A DNA stretch of 64,000 nt. It comes from Vreelandella profundi. GTDB taxonomy: Bacteria > Pseudomonadota > Gammaproteobacteria > Pseudomonadales > Halomonadaceae. The notes under the pieces are model-generated. The model made no database searches and was not told the DNA's origin. It saw nothing but the letters and a program-made list of their open reading frames with translations. Below, piece after piece: positions 18,392 to 28,036 of this stretch. The stretch covers positions 1,984,001 to 2,048,000 of the forward strand of contig NZ_CP077941.1 in NCBI RefSeq assembly GCF_019722725.1, in the 5' to 3' direction. The stretch's first letter is position 1. Every line of letters starts with the position of its first letter. Position numbers and translations under genes: made by a program.

Positions 18392-19516
18392 TTAATCGAC
18401 AGCCTCAACAGCATGGTTGTCCACTTTCTTTGGAGGGAGTGCGTAGAAAATTTGCCCACTCATAATTTTACGAGCCGTTCGGATAAGCGATACACGCGCC
18501 AAATCAAACGCATTCTCTTGGCGGTACTCAGCCGTCAGCTCAATAGAGCCTGAAGGATGTTCTAAGACAACCTGAGATAAAAGCTGTCCAGCGGAAAGCT
18601 TCTGTGTGCTACTGGCCATGTGATTGGCAACCGAACCAGGTACATTAATCGCAGCTACAACGGCCATCGCCCCCGTTACGGCAATGGCTTTATGGCAGCG
18701 ATGAGGCATAAAGTAGCGAACATTAAGCGTGTTCAATTCCGCTTCAGCCGCGGAAATCAGCACGACCTTTGGCAGAACGCTTTGGCTAACATCACCCATT
18801 CCCATTCTCAGCCCCGCTTCACGGCGCAGAGTTTCTAAGCGTTTTAGCAAGGCCTCATTCTTATCTAATTCAGCAGGCGACTCATAGCCAGTTAGTCCAA
18901 CCGACTCAGCCCGCAGTAACATAATCGGGGTGGCCGCATCGATGCAGCTCACCTCGACACCATCAATCTCATCACATGCTTTTCCCGTGGGTAATAGTTG
19001 GCCTGTTTTACTTCCCATGATGTCTAAAAAGCTGAGTTGAATCCCTGCAGCACTACCTGGAACGCCGCTAATGGTGACACTGCCTTCGTACTGCACCTGC
19101 TTCCCCGGCGTAGGTACATGGCACTCGATCAGCCGCTGGGTATTTAAATTATGCACCCTTACTACGGTGATATCGTCTTGCGGCTCTACCAGCCCCGTCT
19201 CTATTGCGTACGGCCCGACGGCAGAGAGCATGTTTCCGCAGTTAGGGTTAAAGTCGACGCGCTTATTCACCACATCAACTTGAGCGAATAAGTAATCAAC
19301 ATCGGCATCAGGGTGCGATGAGCGTTCTACAATAGCCACTTTGCTGGTGAGTGGGTCTCCACCACCAATGCCATCAATTTGTAGTGCATGGCCAGACCCC
19401 ATTAAACTAAGCAGTATTTCAGTCTGCTGTTCTTGGTCGCTGGGCAGATCTTTCATGCGTAAAAAAGGGCCTCTAGAGGTCCCTCCACGCATTACCACAC
19501 AAGGAATACTGTTCAT
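18392..19516 (-). CDS. PrpF-family isomerase (4-oxalomesaconate tautomerase / aconitate-type isomerase)
   Basis: A 374-residue member of the PrpF/AcnD-accessory family. It has the signature RGGTSRGPF near the N terminus, then GIGGGDPLTSKVAIV and FNPNCGNMLSAVGPYAIE, and RYFMPHRCHKAIAVTGAMA. Characterised relatives isomerise 2-methylaconitate or 4-oxalomesaconate by proton transfer in a diaminopimelate-epimerase-like fold. As first gene of an operon with a tricarboxylate importer, it probably converts the imported unsaturated tricarboxylate to a usable isomer. Substrate assignment is inference. GGAG precedes the ATG. Confidence 0.85.
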   Translation of the reverse strand: MNSIPCVVMRGGTSRGPFLRMKDLPSDQEQQTEILLSLMGSGHALQIDGIGGGDPLTSKVAIVERSSHPDADVDYLFAQVDVVNKRVDFNPNCGNMLSAVGPYAIETGLVEPQDDITVVRVHNLNTQRLIECHVPTPGKQVQYEGSVTISGVPGSAAGIQLSFLDIMGSKTGQLLPTGKACDEIDGVEVSCIDAATPIMLLRAESVGLTGYESPAELDKNEALLKRLETLRREAGLRMGMGDVSQSVLPKVVLISAAEAELNTLNVRYFMPHRCHKAIAVTGAMAVVAAINVPGSVANHMASSTQKLSAGQLLSQVVLEHPSGSIELTAEYRQENAFDLARVSLIRTARKIMSGQIFYALPPKKVDNHAVEAVD

Positions 19517-19600
19517 TTTGCTCCGCCATAGTTAGCAATGACTGTATGGACGAAGAGTGTCAGTCAATCTTTAATGTCTCAAATGCAAATATAGATTGCT

Positions 19601-19615
19601 ATAAATCCGATTTAT
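19601..19615. promoter_or_regulatory. Palindromic LysR-type operator
   Basis: ATAAATCCGATTTAT is a perfect 7-1-7 palindrome containing the T-N11-A pattern of LysR-family binding sites. It lies in the 148-base space between the divergent PrpF-like gene and the LysR gene, where such regulators bind to control both. Confidence 0.7.
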
Positions 19616-19664
19616 GCATTAATGTGTTTTAGTTATTAAGCCACCTTTTTTGCGCAACAATCCT

Positions 19665-20570
19665 ATGCTGCATAGACTCGAATTTCTTGATCTACAAGCC
19701 TTCATCCTGGTCGCTGAATTGGGCACTTTTCATGAGGCGGCTCAGCGCTTGCATTTGTCTCAACCAGCCCTTACCAGGCGCATTCAAAAATTAGAAGAAC
19801 TCCTTGAAGTTGAGCTGCTTGAAAGAACAACACGACGCACTCGTCTAAGTCCTATCGGAGCCGATTTCTTGCCCCGAGCCAGACGTATGATAGAAGAGTA
19901 CGAGTCCTCCATATTGGGGATTCGTGAACTGGTCACCCACCAAAAGGGCACGGTGACGATAGCCTGCTTACCCACGGCGGCATTCTACTTTTTGCCTAGT
20001 GTCATTCGAGTGTTCAGCGAAGCTTGGCCTGGCATTCGCATTCGTATCTTGGATGTCAGTGCCAACGAAGGCTTGGAGAAAGTGATTAACGGCGAAGCAG
20101 ACTTTGGAATCAATATGATCAGTGCGCAAAGCTCCGAAGTACGCTTTACACCACTACTCCGAGACCCCTTTGTACTGGCACTTCGCTCCGACCATCCGCT
20201 TGCTAGTAAACAGCAGGTTGAGTGGAGCGACTTGGAAGAAGTGCGGCTTATCACAGTTAGCCGTGATAGTGGGAATCGAACGCTGCTAGATAACGCTCTG
20301 TCAGCAGAGGGCATTCATCTCAATAGTTTTTACGAAGTCCAACACTTATCCACGTCGTTAGGGCTTGTCGAGTCAGGGCTGGGAGTGGCTATTTTGCCGC
20401 GCATGACCATGCCAGGCCCTGATCACGACACGCTCTGTTCTAGAGATCTGCCCGAGCCACGCATTCAGCGCTCTATTGGTCTTGTGCGAAGTAATTCACA
20501 CAGTCTATCCAGCACGGCACAGTTATTTATTGATTTACTGCTAGAGCACTGGGTTAAAGAGCCCAGCTAA
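19665..20570 (+). CDS. LysR-family regulator of the tricarboxylate locus
   Basis: A 301-residue regulator: helix-turn-helix [38 protein letters not shown] near residues 20-60 (quoted only to locate it; key core [10 protein letters not shown]), then a periplasmic-binding-type effector domain. The frame opens with TTG at 19650; ATG at 19665 is the likelier start. It is divergent from the PrpF-TctC-TctAB operon with a palindromic site between, so it most likely activates that operon in response to the imported acid. Its last 4 bases overlap the end of convergent cobQ. Confidence 0.88.
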   Translation: MLHRLEFLDLQAFILVAELGTFHEAAQRLHLSQPALTRRIQKLEELLEVELLERTTRRTRLSPIGADFLPRARRMIEEYESSILGIRELVTHQKGTVTIACLPTAAFYFLPSVIRVFSEAWPGIRIRILDVSANEGLEKVINGEADFGINMISAQSSEVRFTPLLRDPFVLALRSDHPLASKQQVEWSDLEEVRLITVSRDSGNRTLLDNALSAEGIHLNSFYEVQHLSTSLGLVESGLGVAILPRMTMPGPDHDTLCSRDLPEPRIQRSIGLVRSNSHSLSSTAQLFIDLLLEHWVKEPS

Positions 20571-22045
20571 CAGCTTTTATCGACGCCAGCATCAATCAGC
20601 GCAATAACTTGCTCTATATCAATACTCGCCTCTAGCATATCGGCCAAGCGATCAAGCTCACGCTCCCGGTGAGCTTGATAATCGCTTTGCTCAGCCTGGA
20701 TAAGGCCCAGTTTTGTTAATAAAGCTTGGCAAGCATCGGAGTGGTCAAATAACCCATGCAGGTAAGTGCCCATTATTTGGCCATCGTCACTAACGGCCCC
20801 TTCAGGCTTCCCCTGTATATGAAAAAGCGGCGAGTTAAGCGCTACGCCTTGGCTGACGCCGTTATGAATTTCATATCCCTCTACTGGGATCGGGACTGGG
20901 GCAGGTTGATCTGCCAATACGCCACTCACATTACGCAGCTGCTTGCCTGCGACCATTTGCGTTGTGAGGGGCAGCAGCCCTAGCCCGGCCATTTTTCCAG
21001 GCCTTCCTTCCAAGCCGTCAGGATCGTCCACCCATTCGCCCAACATTTGAAAGCCACCGCAAATACCCAACACCGTCCCACCGTAACGCAGATGCCGCTG
21101 AAGCGCCTTATCCCAGCCTTGACGTTTTAACCACGCAAGATCGCTGGCAGTGCTTTTACTGCCGGGCAAAATGATCGCATCGGCAGCGGGAATTGGCTGG
21201 CCAGGCCCAATAAAACTCAACGAAACCTGGGGGTGTAAGCGCAGCGGATCAAAGTCGGTATGATTGCTGATGCGTGGAAGCGCGGGAACAATAATATTGA
21301 TCACAGCGCTGCGCTTTTCTGCCTGGACGACACCAATGCTGTCTTCGGAGTCCAGCACTAGCCCCTGAAGATAAGGGAGTGTTCCCAATACCGGCTTTTG
21401 TGTGCGTTTTTCCAGCCACTCAAGGCCGGGATTTAATAATGTAATATCGCCACGGAAGCGATTAACAATAAAGCCTTTGGTGCGCGCCTGCTCACTCTCA
21501 CTAAGCAGCGCCAGCGTGCCGACTAACTGAGCAAATACGCCGCCACGGTCAATATCACCCACCAGCAGCACGGGACAATTAGCCGCTTCGGCAAAGCCCA
21601 TATTGGCAATATCGCCTTCGCGTAAATTGATTTCCGCCGGGCTACCTGCGCCCTCGGCAATAATCACATCAAAGCGGCTTTCCAGCGCCTGCCAAGCGGC
21701 CATCACGCTCTCTTTCGCGGTGCGCTTATAGGCGTGGTAATCCAATGCATCCATATGGCCATGCACCTTGCCGCGCAAAATCACCTGGGCGCCGCGGTCT
21801 GTTTCAGGCTTTAGCAACACAGGGTTCATATCGCTGTGCGGCGCCAAATAGCATGCCTGCGCCTGTAGGGCTGTAGAGCGACCTATCTCACCACCATCTT
21901 CCGTCACGGCACTGTTAAGTGCCATGTTCTGAGGCTTAAACGGCGCGACCGATATACCACGCCGCGCCAGAGCGCGACATAGCGCAGCCACCACCGTGCT
22001 TTTACCGGCATCAGAGGTCGTACCTTGAATCATTAGTGTGGCCAT
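20567..22045 (-). CDS. cobQ: Cobyric acid synthase
   Basis: A 492-residue glutamine amidotransferase that amidates four side chains of adenosyl-cobyrinic a,c-diamide. The N-terminal P-loop-like domain reads [16 protein letters not shown], then [13 protein letters not shown]. The C-terminal class I amidotransferase domain has the catalytic Cys in [12 protein letters not shown]. The frame opens at 22117, but ATG 22045, with AAGG upstream, starts at the conserved domain. It is 21 kb from the main cob operon in this window and stands as a single gene, convergent with a LysR gene. Confidence 0.95.
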   Translation of the reverse strand: MATLMIQGTTSDAGKSTVVAALCRALARRGISVAPFKPQNMALNSAVTEDGGEIGRSTALQAQACYLAPHSDMNPVLLKPETDRGAQVILRGKVHGHMDALDYHAYKRTAKESVMAAWQALESRFDVIIAEGAGSPAEINLREGDIANMGFAEAANCPVLLVGDIDRGGVFAQLVGTLALLSESEQARTKGFIVNRFRGDITLLNPGLEWLEKRTQKPVLGTLPYLQGLVLDSEDSIGVVQAEKRSAVINIIVPALPRISNHTDFDPLRLHPQVSLSFIGPGQPIPAADAIILPGSKSTASDLAWLKRQGWDKALQRHLRYGGTVLGICGGFQMLGEWVDDPDGLEGRPGKMAGLGLLPLTTQMVAGKQLRNVSGVLADQPAPVPIPVEGYEIHNGVSQGVALNSPLFHIQGKPEGAVSDDGQIMGTYLHGLFDHSDACQALLTKLGLIQAEQSDYQAHRERELDRLADMLEASIDIEQVIALIDAGVDKSC

Positions 22046-22230
22046 AAGAAAGCCTTGCCCAGGTGAACTAACGCGAGACTTTAGCGGGAGGTGCACCGCT
22101 TCGCAATGTAGCCACATAAAACAGACCGCGTTATCAGTGCATTAAAGCCACGCTGTCACATGAATAACCCCAAAAATACTTTTTACCGCCATCAGTTCGT
22201 CACATGCGCTCGTTAGGCTGACATCCAACA

Positions 22231-22248
22231 AATGAGATCGATCTCATT
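22231..22248. promoter_or_regulatory. LacI-type operator upstream of the LacI gene
   Basis: AATGAGATCGATCTCATT is a perfect 18-base palindrome with the central CG typical of LacI/GalR operators, ending 21 bases before the lacI-type start codon. It fits autoregulation and control of the downstream importer operon. Confidence 0.75.
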
Positions 22249-22269
22249 ACGCGAACGAAAGGTGTTGGC

Positions 22270-23307
22270 ATGGCAGATTTACTCAGTGTGGCAAAGCGAG
22301 CGGGGGTTTCTCGCGCTACCGCTGCGCGGGCCTTTTCAAGCCCCGACTTAGTGCGCCCCGCAACCCGCGAAAAAGTATTCAATGCAGCCCAAGAACTGGC
22401 ATTCAGGCCCAACAAAGTCGCGCAGCAGCTGCGCTCACAAGCCACACAAATGATTGGCGTGATGGTGCCCAGCCTCGACAACCCCGTTTTTGCTGAGCAG
22501 TTGCAAGCCATGGAAGTGGCGGCCCGCGACTCAGGCTACTCCTTAATCGTTACTACCAGCGAGTACTCGCCCAGCCGTGAAGGCAACATTGTTGAAGAGA
22601 TGCTGCGCCAGCGCGTGGACGGCTTAGTGCTTACCGTCGCCGATGCTAGTAACAGTGACATACTGGATAAGCTGCGTATGGAAAGCATCCCTTGCCTGCT
22701 GGTCTACAACCCACCTGGGACTAGCGGCTTTGCCTCCATTGGCGTCGATAACCTTGCCGCTGGTGCTGATGCTACTCGCCACTTAATCGCCCTGGGGCAT
22801 GAGCGCATCGGCATGGTCGCCGGCCCATTGCTGCAATCAGATCGTGCTCAACAGCGTTACGAAGGTTATTGCCAAGCAATGAAGAGTGCCGGTTTCTTGC
22901 CTCATCAGCTTGTCGAAATGGCTCGTCATACCCAAGCCGACCTCGCCAGTCTCAAGCCAGCGCTACAAGGTTTTCAATCCTTTAGCGCTGTTATTTGTAC
23001 CAATGATCTGCTTGCTATCAGCCTAATCGGAGAGCTGCAACGCGCAGGCTTTGCCGTGCCCGGCGACCTTTCGGTGATGGGGTTTGATGGCATCGCTTTA
23101 GGTCAGTACCTCTATCCATCGCTATGCACTATCGAACAACCGCGTGCCGATATAGGACGCGCGGCGGTTCACGCCTTATTAGCCATGATTCGGGGAGAAA
23201 GCTGCACGACGGCTCCCCTGCCCCACGCATTGCGTAAGGGCGAAAGTACCGGAATACCGGCATCACGCAAGTCCAACGCAGGCACTACTCAGAGGAGCAC
23301 GTTATGA
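22270..23307 (+). CDS. LacI-family transcriptional regulator
   Basis: A 345-residue LacI-type repressor. The N-terminal helix-turn-helix (LLSVAKRAGVSRATAARAFS) and hinge helix (FRPNKVAQQLRSQ) are followed by the periplasmic-binding-like core (IGVMVPSLDNPVFAEQL; DGLVLTVADA; VMGFDGIALGQYLYPSL). The gene overlaps the following binding-protein gene by 4 bases, so regulator and importer share a transcript. A perfect palindromic operator lies just upstream. The inducer is unknown. Confidence 0.92.
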   Translation: MADLLSVAKRAGVSRATAARAFSSPDLVRPATREKVFNAAQELAFRPNKVAQQLRSQATQMIGVMVPSLDNPVFAEQLQAMEVAARDSGYSLIVTTSEYSPSREGNIVEEMLRQRVDGLVLTVADASNSDILDKLRMESIPCLLVYNPPGTSGFASIGVDNLAAGADATRHLIALGHERIGMVAGPLLQSDRAQQRYEGYCQAMKSAGFLPHQLVEMARHTQADLASLKPALQGFQSFSAVICTNDLLAISLIGELQRAGFAVPGDLSVMGFDGIALGQYLYPSLCTIEQPRADIGRAAVHALLAMIRGESCTTAPLPHALRKGESTGIPASRKSNAGTTQRSTL

Positions 23308-24335
23308 ACCTTAAGCGCAGGCATATGAAGCGTATCTATCAAGCATTACTGACCACGGCGGCTATCGGTGCATCAGCAGGAGTGCTGGCTCAACCCGGCG
23401 ATAACGCGATTTGCTACAACTGCCCACCTGAATGGGCAGACTGGGGCACACAGCTACGCCTGATCGAGCAGGAAACCGGCATTCACGTACCGCAAGACAA
23501 TAAAAACTCCGGCCAGTCTTTAGCCCAGCTGGTCGCCGAAGCAGGTAGTCCAGTGGCCGATGTTGTCTACTATGGCGTCACCTTTGGTATCCAAGCCATG
23601 GCGGAGGACGTGGTCACGCCCTACCAGCCAGAATACTGGGAAGAGATCCCTGAAGGGCTTAAAGACCCCGAGGGCAACTGGTTCGCCATTCATTCCGGCA
23701 CCCTCGGTTTTATGATCAACGTTGATGCGCTCGATGGCGCGCCGGTACCCACCTCTTGGGAAGATCTGCTTAAACCCGAATACCGTGGCATGGTGGGCTA
23801 TCTTGATCCCGCAAGCGCCTTTGTAGGCTACGTGGGCGCTGTGGCGGTCAACTTAGCGATGGGTGGCGACCTTGATGATTTCACACCCGCCATCAACTAC
23901 TTCAATGAGCTGGCCGATAACGCCCCCATTGTGCCCAAGCAAACTAGCTATGCACGCGTGCTTTCCGGTGAGATCCCCATTCTGCTTGATTATGACTTCA
24001 ACGCTTATCGCGCTCGCCACAATGACGGCGCCAACGTAGAGTTTGTCATTCCCCAAGAAGGCAGCGTGGTTGTGCCTTATGTTATGAGCCTAGTGAAGGA
24101 TGGCCCTAACCCCGACAACGGTCAGCAAGTGCTTGATTTCGTGCTTTCTGACCAGGGACAGGCTGTCTGGGCCGATGCGTATCTACGCCCGGTGCGTGAG
24201 AGCGCTATCTCAGCAAAAGCACGTGAGGTTTTTCTGCCTGATAGCGACTACGCCCGCGCCGCAACCGTTGACTACTCTGCGATGGCGGCTGCTCAGCGCA
24301 GCTTCTCTGAGCGGTATTTGTCGGAGGTTCGTTAA
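23304..24335 (+). CDS. ABC transporter substrate-binding protein (family 1, phosphonate/iron/polyamine type)
   Basis: A 343-residue periplasmic protein with a signal peptide ending GVLAQ and a family-1 solute-binding core (SWEDLLKPEYRGMVGYLDPAS; GEIPILLDYDFNAYRARH). Related proteins bind ferric iron, polyamines, 2-aminoethylphosphonate or phosphodiesters. The start overlaps lacI by 4 bases and has AGAGGAG upstream. The GpdQ-like phosphodiesterase at the end of the operon points to a phosphodiester or phosphonate ligand, by inference. Confidence 0.85.
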   Translation: MNLKRRHMKRIYQALLTTAAIGASAGVLAQPGDNAICYNCPPEWADWGTQLRLIEQETGIHVPQDNKNSGQSLAQLVAEAGSPVADVVYYGVTFGIQAMAEDVVTPYQPEYWEEIPEGLKDPEGNWFAIHSGTLGFMINVDALDGAPVPTSWEDLLKPEYRGMVGYLDPASAFVGYVGAVAVNLAMGGDLDDFTPAINYFNELADNAPIVPKQTSYARVLSGEIPILLDYDFNAYRARHNDGANVEFVIPQEGSVVVPYVMSLVKDGPNPDNGQQVLDFVLSDQGQAVWADAYLRPVRESAISAKAREVFLPDSDYARAATVDYSAMAAAQRSFSERYLSEVR

Positions 24336-24337
24336 TC

Positions 24338-25234
24338 ATGAAAGCAGCATCCAAGCAGCCCTTGGGGGCTGCTTCTTTTTCAACTCGATGGATGGTGTTA
24401 ACAGTACCCGTGCGGCATAAAAGCCTCGTGGCCGTACTCGCCTTAATGCCTGCGCTCATTGTGTTCTGCGCTTTTTGGCTACTGCCTTTTTCACGCTTGA
24501 TATTGATGGGCGCCGAAGCAGACCGAAGTAGCGGCGTAAGCGCTTATCTCACTATTCTCACCCATCGTCAGTACTTAATCAGCATAGTGACAACCGTTGG
24601 TATCTCACTCGTTGTCTCACTAACGGCGGTCGCTATTGCTGGCTTTGTGGGCTTTTTTCTAGCCCGTCAGCATTTTTGGGGTAAGGCCGTGCTGGTCGCT
24701 ATTTTGACCTTCCCTCTTGCTTTTCCAGGCGTCGTGGTCGGCTTTTTAGTCATCATGCTAGGGGGGCGCCAGGGCGCGCTGGCACAGTCAAGCCTATGGC
24801 TTTTCGGCGAACGTTGGATGTTCGCCTACTCATTAGCTGGGCTATTCATTGGCTATCTCTACTTCTCCATTCCTCGAGTCATAACCACGGTGATGGCTGC
24901 TTGTGACAACTTGGATAAAAGCCTAGAAGAGGCTGCCCGCTCGTTAGGAGCCAATACCTGGCAGGTAACGAAAGATGTGATTGTGCCAGGCATTGCGCCA
25001 GCGCTGCTCTCAACCGGCGCGATCTGCTTTGCTACCAGTATGGGCGCCTTCGGAACCGCCTTTACGCTGGGGACGCGGCTTAACATTTTGCCCCTCAATA
25101 TTTACGGCGAATTCACCAACTACGCCAACTTTGCGATGGCGGCCGCCCTTTCCGTGGTGCTGGGCGCTATCACCTGGATAGCGTTAAGCATCGCCCGCCG
25201 ATTAGCAGGCGGAAATCTAGGAGCTTCCGCATGA
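24338..25234 (+). CDS. ABC transporter permease
   Basis: A 298-residue inner-membrane protein with about six membrane segments. The EAA loop reads SLEEAARSLGANTWQVTKDVIVPGIAPAL (core EAARSLGA). The first 18 codons cover a terminator-like hairpin, so the true start could be ATG 24392 (MVLTVPVRHK), although GGAGG upstream favours 24338. It forms the channel with the next permease, which it overlaps by 4 bases. Confidence 0.87.
   Translation: MKAASKQPLGAASFSTRWMVLTVPVRHKSLVAVLALMPALIVFCAFWLLPFSRLILMGAEADRSSGVSAYLTILTHRQYLISIVTTVGISLVVSLTAVAIAGFVGFFLARQHFWGKAVLVAILTFPLAFPGVVVGFLVIMLGGRQGALAQSSLWLFGERWMFAYSLAGLFIGYLYFSIPRVITTVMAACDNLDKSLEEAARSLGANTWQVTKDVIVPGIAPALLSTGAICFATSMGAFGTAFTLGTRLNILPLNIYGEFTNYANFAMAAALSVVLGAITWIALSIARRLAGGNLGASA
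24353..24380 (+). terminator. Attenuator-like terminator hairpin after the binding-protein gene
   Basis: AAGCAGCCC - TTGG - GGGCTGCTT followed by CTTTTTC has the form of a Rho-independent terminator. It lies 17 bases after the binding-protein stop and inside the first codons of the permease frame as drawn. Partial termination here would give more binding protein than permease. Confidence 0.6.
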
Positions 25235-26019
25235 AATCGCGCCTACGTTTCACACTGCAGCTGAGCTTCACGCTGATCGTATGTTTATTCATGATTGTGC
25301 CTGTAGCGATGTCGGTGCTGGCAGGGCTGACCGAGAATTATTTTGTTGGCTTACAGAGCGGCTTGACCCTGCGCTGGGTAAATGAAGTTTGGGAGCTTTA
25401 TTCAGATACGATTTGGCTGTCTATTAGACTGGCGCTCGCCTGTTTGCTGATCACTACCCTTATTGGCGTACCCGCTGCTTATGGCCTGCTACGTAGCCGG
25501 CGCCGCTGGGCCAATGCGATTGAAGAATTGCTCCTACTTCCCGTTGCCGTACCCGGATTGGCGACTGCACTAGCGCTGCTGCTCGCCTATGGTAGCTATC
25601 GTGAATTTAGAGGCAGCTGGCTATTTATTCTGATTGGCCATGTCCTTTTCACACTGCCTTTTATGGTGCGCGCAGTACTTTCCGTGATGCAGACGGCAAA
25701 GCTTCCCCAGCTTGAAGAGGCGGCCGCAAGTTTAGGAGCAAGCTTCAGGCAACGCTTTTTCTCAGTGGTCATCCCTAACTGTATGAGCGGCATTTTGGCA
25801 GGCGCGCTAATGGTGATCACGCTGTCCATTGGCGAGTTCAACATTACCTGGATGCTCCACACTCCGCTGACTAAAACGCTGCCGGTTGGCTTAGCCGATA
25901 GCTACGCGTCTATGCGCCTGGAAATCGGCTCAGCCTACACGCTGATATTTTTGGTGATGGTGGTGCCATTGCTGGTGGCTATCCAATGGGCTGGGCGATT
26001 AACCGAGCAACGCCGTTAA
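25231..26019 (+). CDS. ABC transporter permease
   Basis: A 262-residue second permease with the EAA loop QLEEAAASLGASFRQRFFSVVIPN and about six hydrophobic segments. The start overlaps the previous stop (ATGA). In this transporter class two separate permeases form a heterodimer. An 11-base direct repeat (ACGCCGTTAAG twice, 26010-26035) spans the stop codon; its meaning is unclear. The ATPase follows after 75 bases. Confidence 0.88.
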   Translation: MKSRLRFTLQLSFTLIVCLFMIVPVAMSVLAGLTENYFVGLQSGLTLRWVNEVWELYSDTIWLSIRLALACLLITTLIGVPAAYGLLRSRRRWANAIEELLLLPVAVPGLATALALLLAYGSYREFRGSWLFILIGHVLFTLPFMVRAVLSVMQTAKLPQLEEAAASLGASFRQRFFSVVIPNCMSGILAGALMVITLSIGEFNITWMLHTPLTKTLPVGLADSYASMRLEIGSAYTLIFLVMVVPLLVAIQWAGRLTEQRR

Positions 26020-26094
26020 GCCTCACGCCGTTAAGACCTATGAGATTCAGCTCCACATTCAAAGACACCTGATTGCTTTATATGAGAGTTCGCT

Positions 26095-27177
26095 ATGAGT
26101 TCATCTGTCAGTATTACCCTAACCCACTGTAGCCGCACGTTCGCTGGCGGCCACATGGCCTTACAGCCACTTGATCTAAAGGTGAATGCGGGTGAAACGC
26201 TGGTGCTGCTAGGGCCTTCTGGCTGCGGAAAAACAACCACGCTGCGCATAATTAGTGGCCTTGAAAGCCCAGATAAAGGCGGACAAGTACAGTTTGACCA
26301 GCGTGATGTCACTGCTTTGCCAATTGAAAAGCGCGACGTCGGGATGGTCTTTCAAAACTATGCATTATTTCCCAATATGAGCGTTGCCGACAACATTGCT
26401 TACGGCCTAAAATTACAGCGCATGCCCCGTTTCGAGATCGCCCAACGGCGCGATGAAGCTATGCGGATGGTCGACTTGCAAGGTTTTGGAGAACGAAGAA
26501 TCGATGCGTTATCCGGCGGCCAGAAACAGCGTGTCGCACTCGCCCGCGCCATTGCGGTGCGTCCCAAGGTGCTGCTATTTGATGAACCTTTGGCCGCATT
26601 GGATGCAAAACTACGTGACCGCTTACGCATTGAAATTGGTCAACTACTGCGTGAGCTAGGTACAACGGCGGTATACGTTACCCACGATCAAGATGAAGCG
26701 ATGGCGTTAGGTGATCGTATTGCGGTGATGCAAGCAGGACGCATCGCCCAGCTGGGCACGCCACAAGAAATCTATCACCAGCCGGCCAATGCTTTTGTGG
26801 CCGATTTTATCGGCGCGGTTAACTGTTTAAGCGTCATTGCAACAAAACCGGATGGCCGATTAGCGGTACATGGTGGTGAGCTGTCCGCGCCTCATTTACT
26901 GGGGGCTATAGAGATTTACTGCCGACCAGAAGATATTCAGGTGGTACCGCTTAATCAAGCCGACATTAAGGGGCAGGTGGTACAAAGCGTTTTTTTAGGC
27001 CAGACACAGCGCCTGCTCGTGGATACCGGGGGAACAGTGCCGCTTCAAATAGAGGCACCTTCGCGCCAGCGTTGGCCTAACGGCACAGCGATCGGCCTAG
27101 CTTTGCATTGCAACGTGCTATTTCATCCCGATAAGCCGACTACGACGATTAACACCAAGGAAATGGCGAATGGCTGA
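26095..27177 (+). CDS. ABC transporter ATP-binding protein
   Basis: A 360-residue ATPase of the MalK/PotA/FbpC class: Walker A GPSGCGKT, Q-loop MVFQNYALFPNMSV, signature LSGGQKQR, Walker B LLFDEPLAALD and H-loop VTHDQDEA. The C-terminal part from about residue 240 forms the TOBE-type regulatory domain (IYCRPEDIQVV). It powers the two permeases upstream and overlaps the phosphodiesterase gene by 8 bases. Confidence 0.93.
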   Translation: MSSSVSITLTHCSRTFAGGHMALQPLDLKVNAGETLVLLGPSGCGKTTTLRIISGLESPDKGGQVQFDQRDVTALPIEKRDVGMVFQNYALFPNMSVADNIAYGLKLQRMPRFEIAQRRDEAMRMVDLQGFGERRIDALSGGQKQRVALARAIAVRPKVLLFDEPLAALDAKLRDRLRIEIGQLLRELGTTAVYVTHDQDEAMALGDRIAVMQAGRIAQLGTPQEIYHQPANAFVADFIGAVNCLSVIATKPDGRLAVHGGELSAPHLLGAIEIYCRPEDIQVVPLNQADIKGQVVQSVFLGQTQRLLVDTGGTVPLQIEAPSRQRWPNGTAIGLALHCNVLFHPDKPTTTINTKEMANG

Positions 27178-28036
27178 TCAAGTTTTTAGTGTTGAGCAAT
27201 GCCCCTCTTCTAAGCAATGTCTTATCGCGCAAATTAGTGATCCACATATCAAGGCAGGCGGTAAGCTCTCTTATCGTCAGGTAGACACTGCCAATGCACT
27301 GCGCGAGGCGATTACTACGCTCAACCAGTTAGTGCCTCGGCCCGACTTGGTACTGATCAGCGGTGACTTGGTCGATTTTGGCCACCCTGAAGAGTACGCC
27401 ACGTTTAAGCACATTCTGTCTGACTTAACGCTGCCGGTGTATTTGATTCCCGGCAACCACGATGATCGCCAAAGCTTGCGCGCAGCCTTCCCAGAACATC
27501 GCTATCTGTTTCAGCACCGCGACTTTCTTCATTGGGTTATTGACGATTACCCGGTACGCCTCGTGGGGCTAGACTCATCGGTACCCGGAAAACCGTACGG
27601 GGAGTTAAGCAATGTCAGCTTAGAGTGGCTTGATGGCGTTCTAACAGATCAGCCCGAAAAACCTACCCTGGTCATGCTGCATCACCATCCGTTTGTCAGT
27701 GGCATCGACCACATGGACCAACAGCCGCTTAAGCACGCGAGCGCGTTAGAGAACGTCATTAGCAAACATGCACAAGTAGAACGCGTGCTTTGCGGACACC
27801 TTCATCGGAGCATACAGGCTCGCTTTGGAAATACCTTAGCCATTAGCTGCCCCGGTGTTTCCCACCAAGTTAGCCTTGACCTAACTTCAGGCGGCCCATC
27901 TCGCTTTCAGCTTGAGCCCCCCGGCTACCTACTGCACCAGTGGTCAGCGCCGCATGGCATGATTACTCACCAAGGATTTATAGCGAGCTACCCAGGCCCT
28001 TTCCCATTTTATGATGCCAACGGGCTCATTGATTAA
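27170..28036 (+). CDS. GpdQ/CpdA-like metallophosphodiesterase
   Basis: A 288-residue class III metallophosphoesterase. The dinuclear metal ligands are visible in order: ISDPHI, LISGDLVD, LIPGNHDD, LHHHPF and CGHLH. The C-terminal end (ASYPGPFPFYDANG) resembles GpdQ, the glycerophosphodiesterase of Enterobacter, more than the shorter CpdA cAMP esterases. It has no signal peptide, so it should act in the cytoplasm on a ligand brought in by the ABC importer whose ATPase gene it overlaps. The actual substrate is inferred, not shown. Confidence 0.85.
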   Translation: MADQVFSVEQCPSSKQCLIAQISDPHIKAGGKLSYRQVDTANALREAITTLNQLVPRPDLVLISGDLVDFGHPEEYATFKHILSDLTLPVYLIPGNHDDRQSLRAAFPEHRYLFQHRDFLHWVIDDYPVRLVGLDSSVPGKPYGELSNVSLEWLDGVLTDQPEKPTLVMLHHHPFVSGIDHMDQQPLKHASALENVISKHAQVERVLCGHLHRSIQARFGNTLAISCPGVSHQVSLDLTSGGPSRFQLEPPGYLLHQWSAPHGMITHQGFIASYPGPFPFYDANGLID

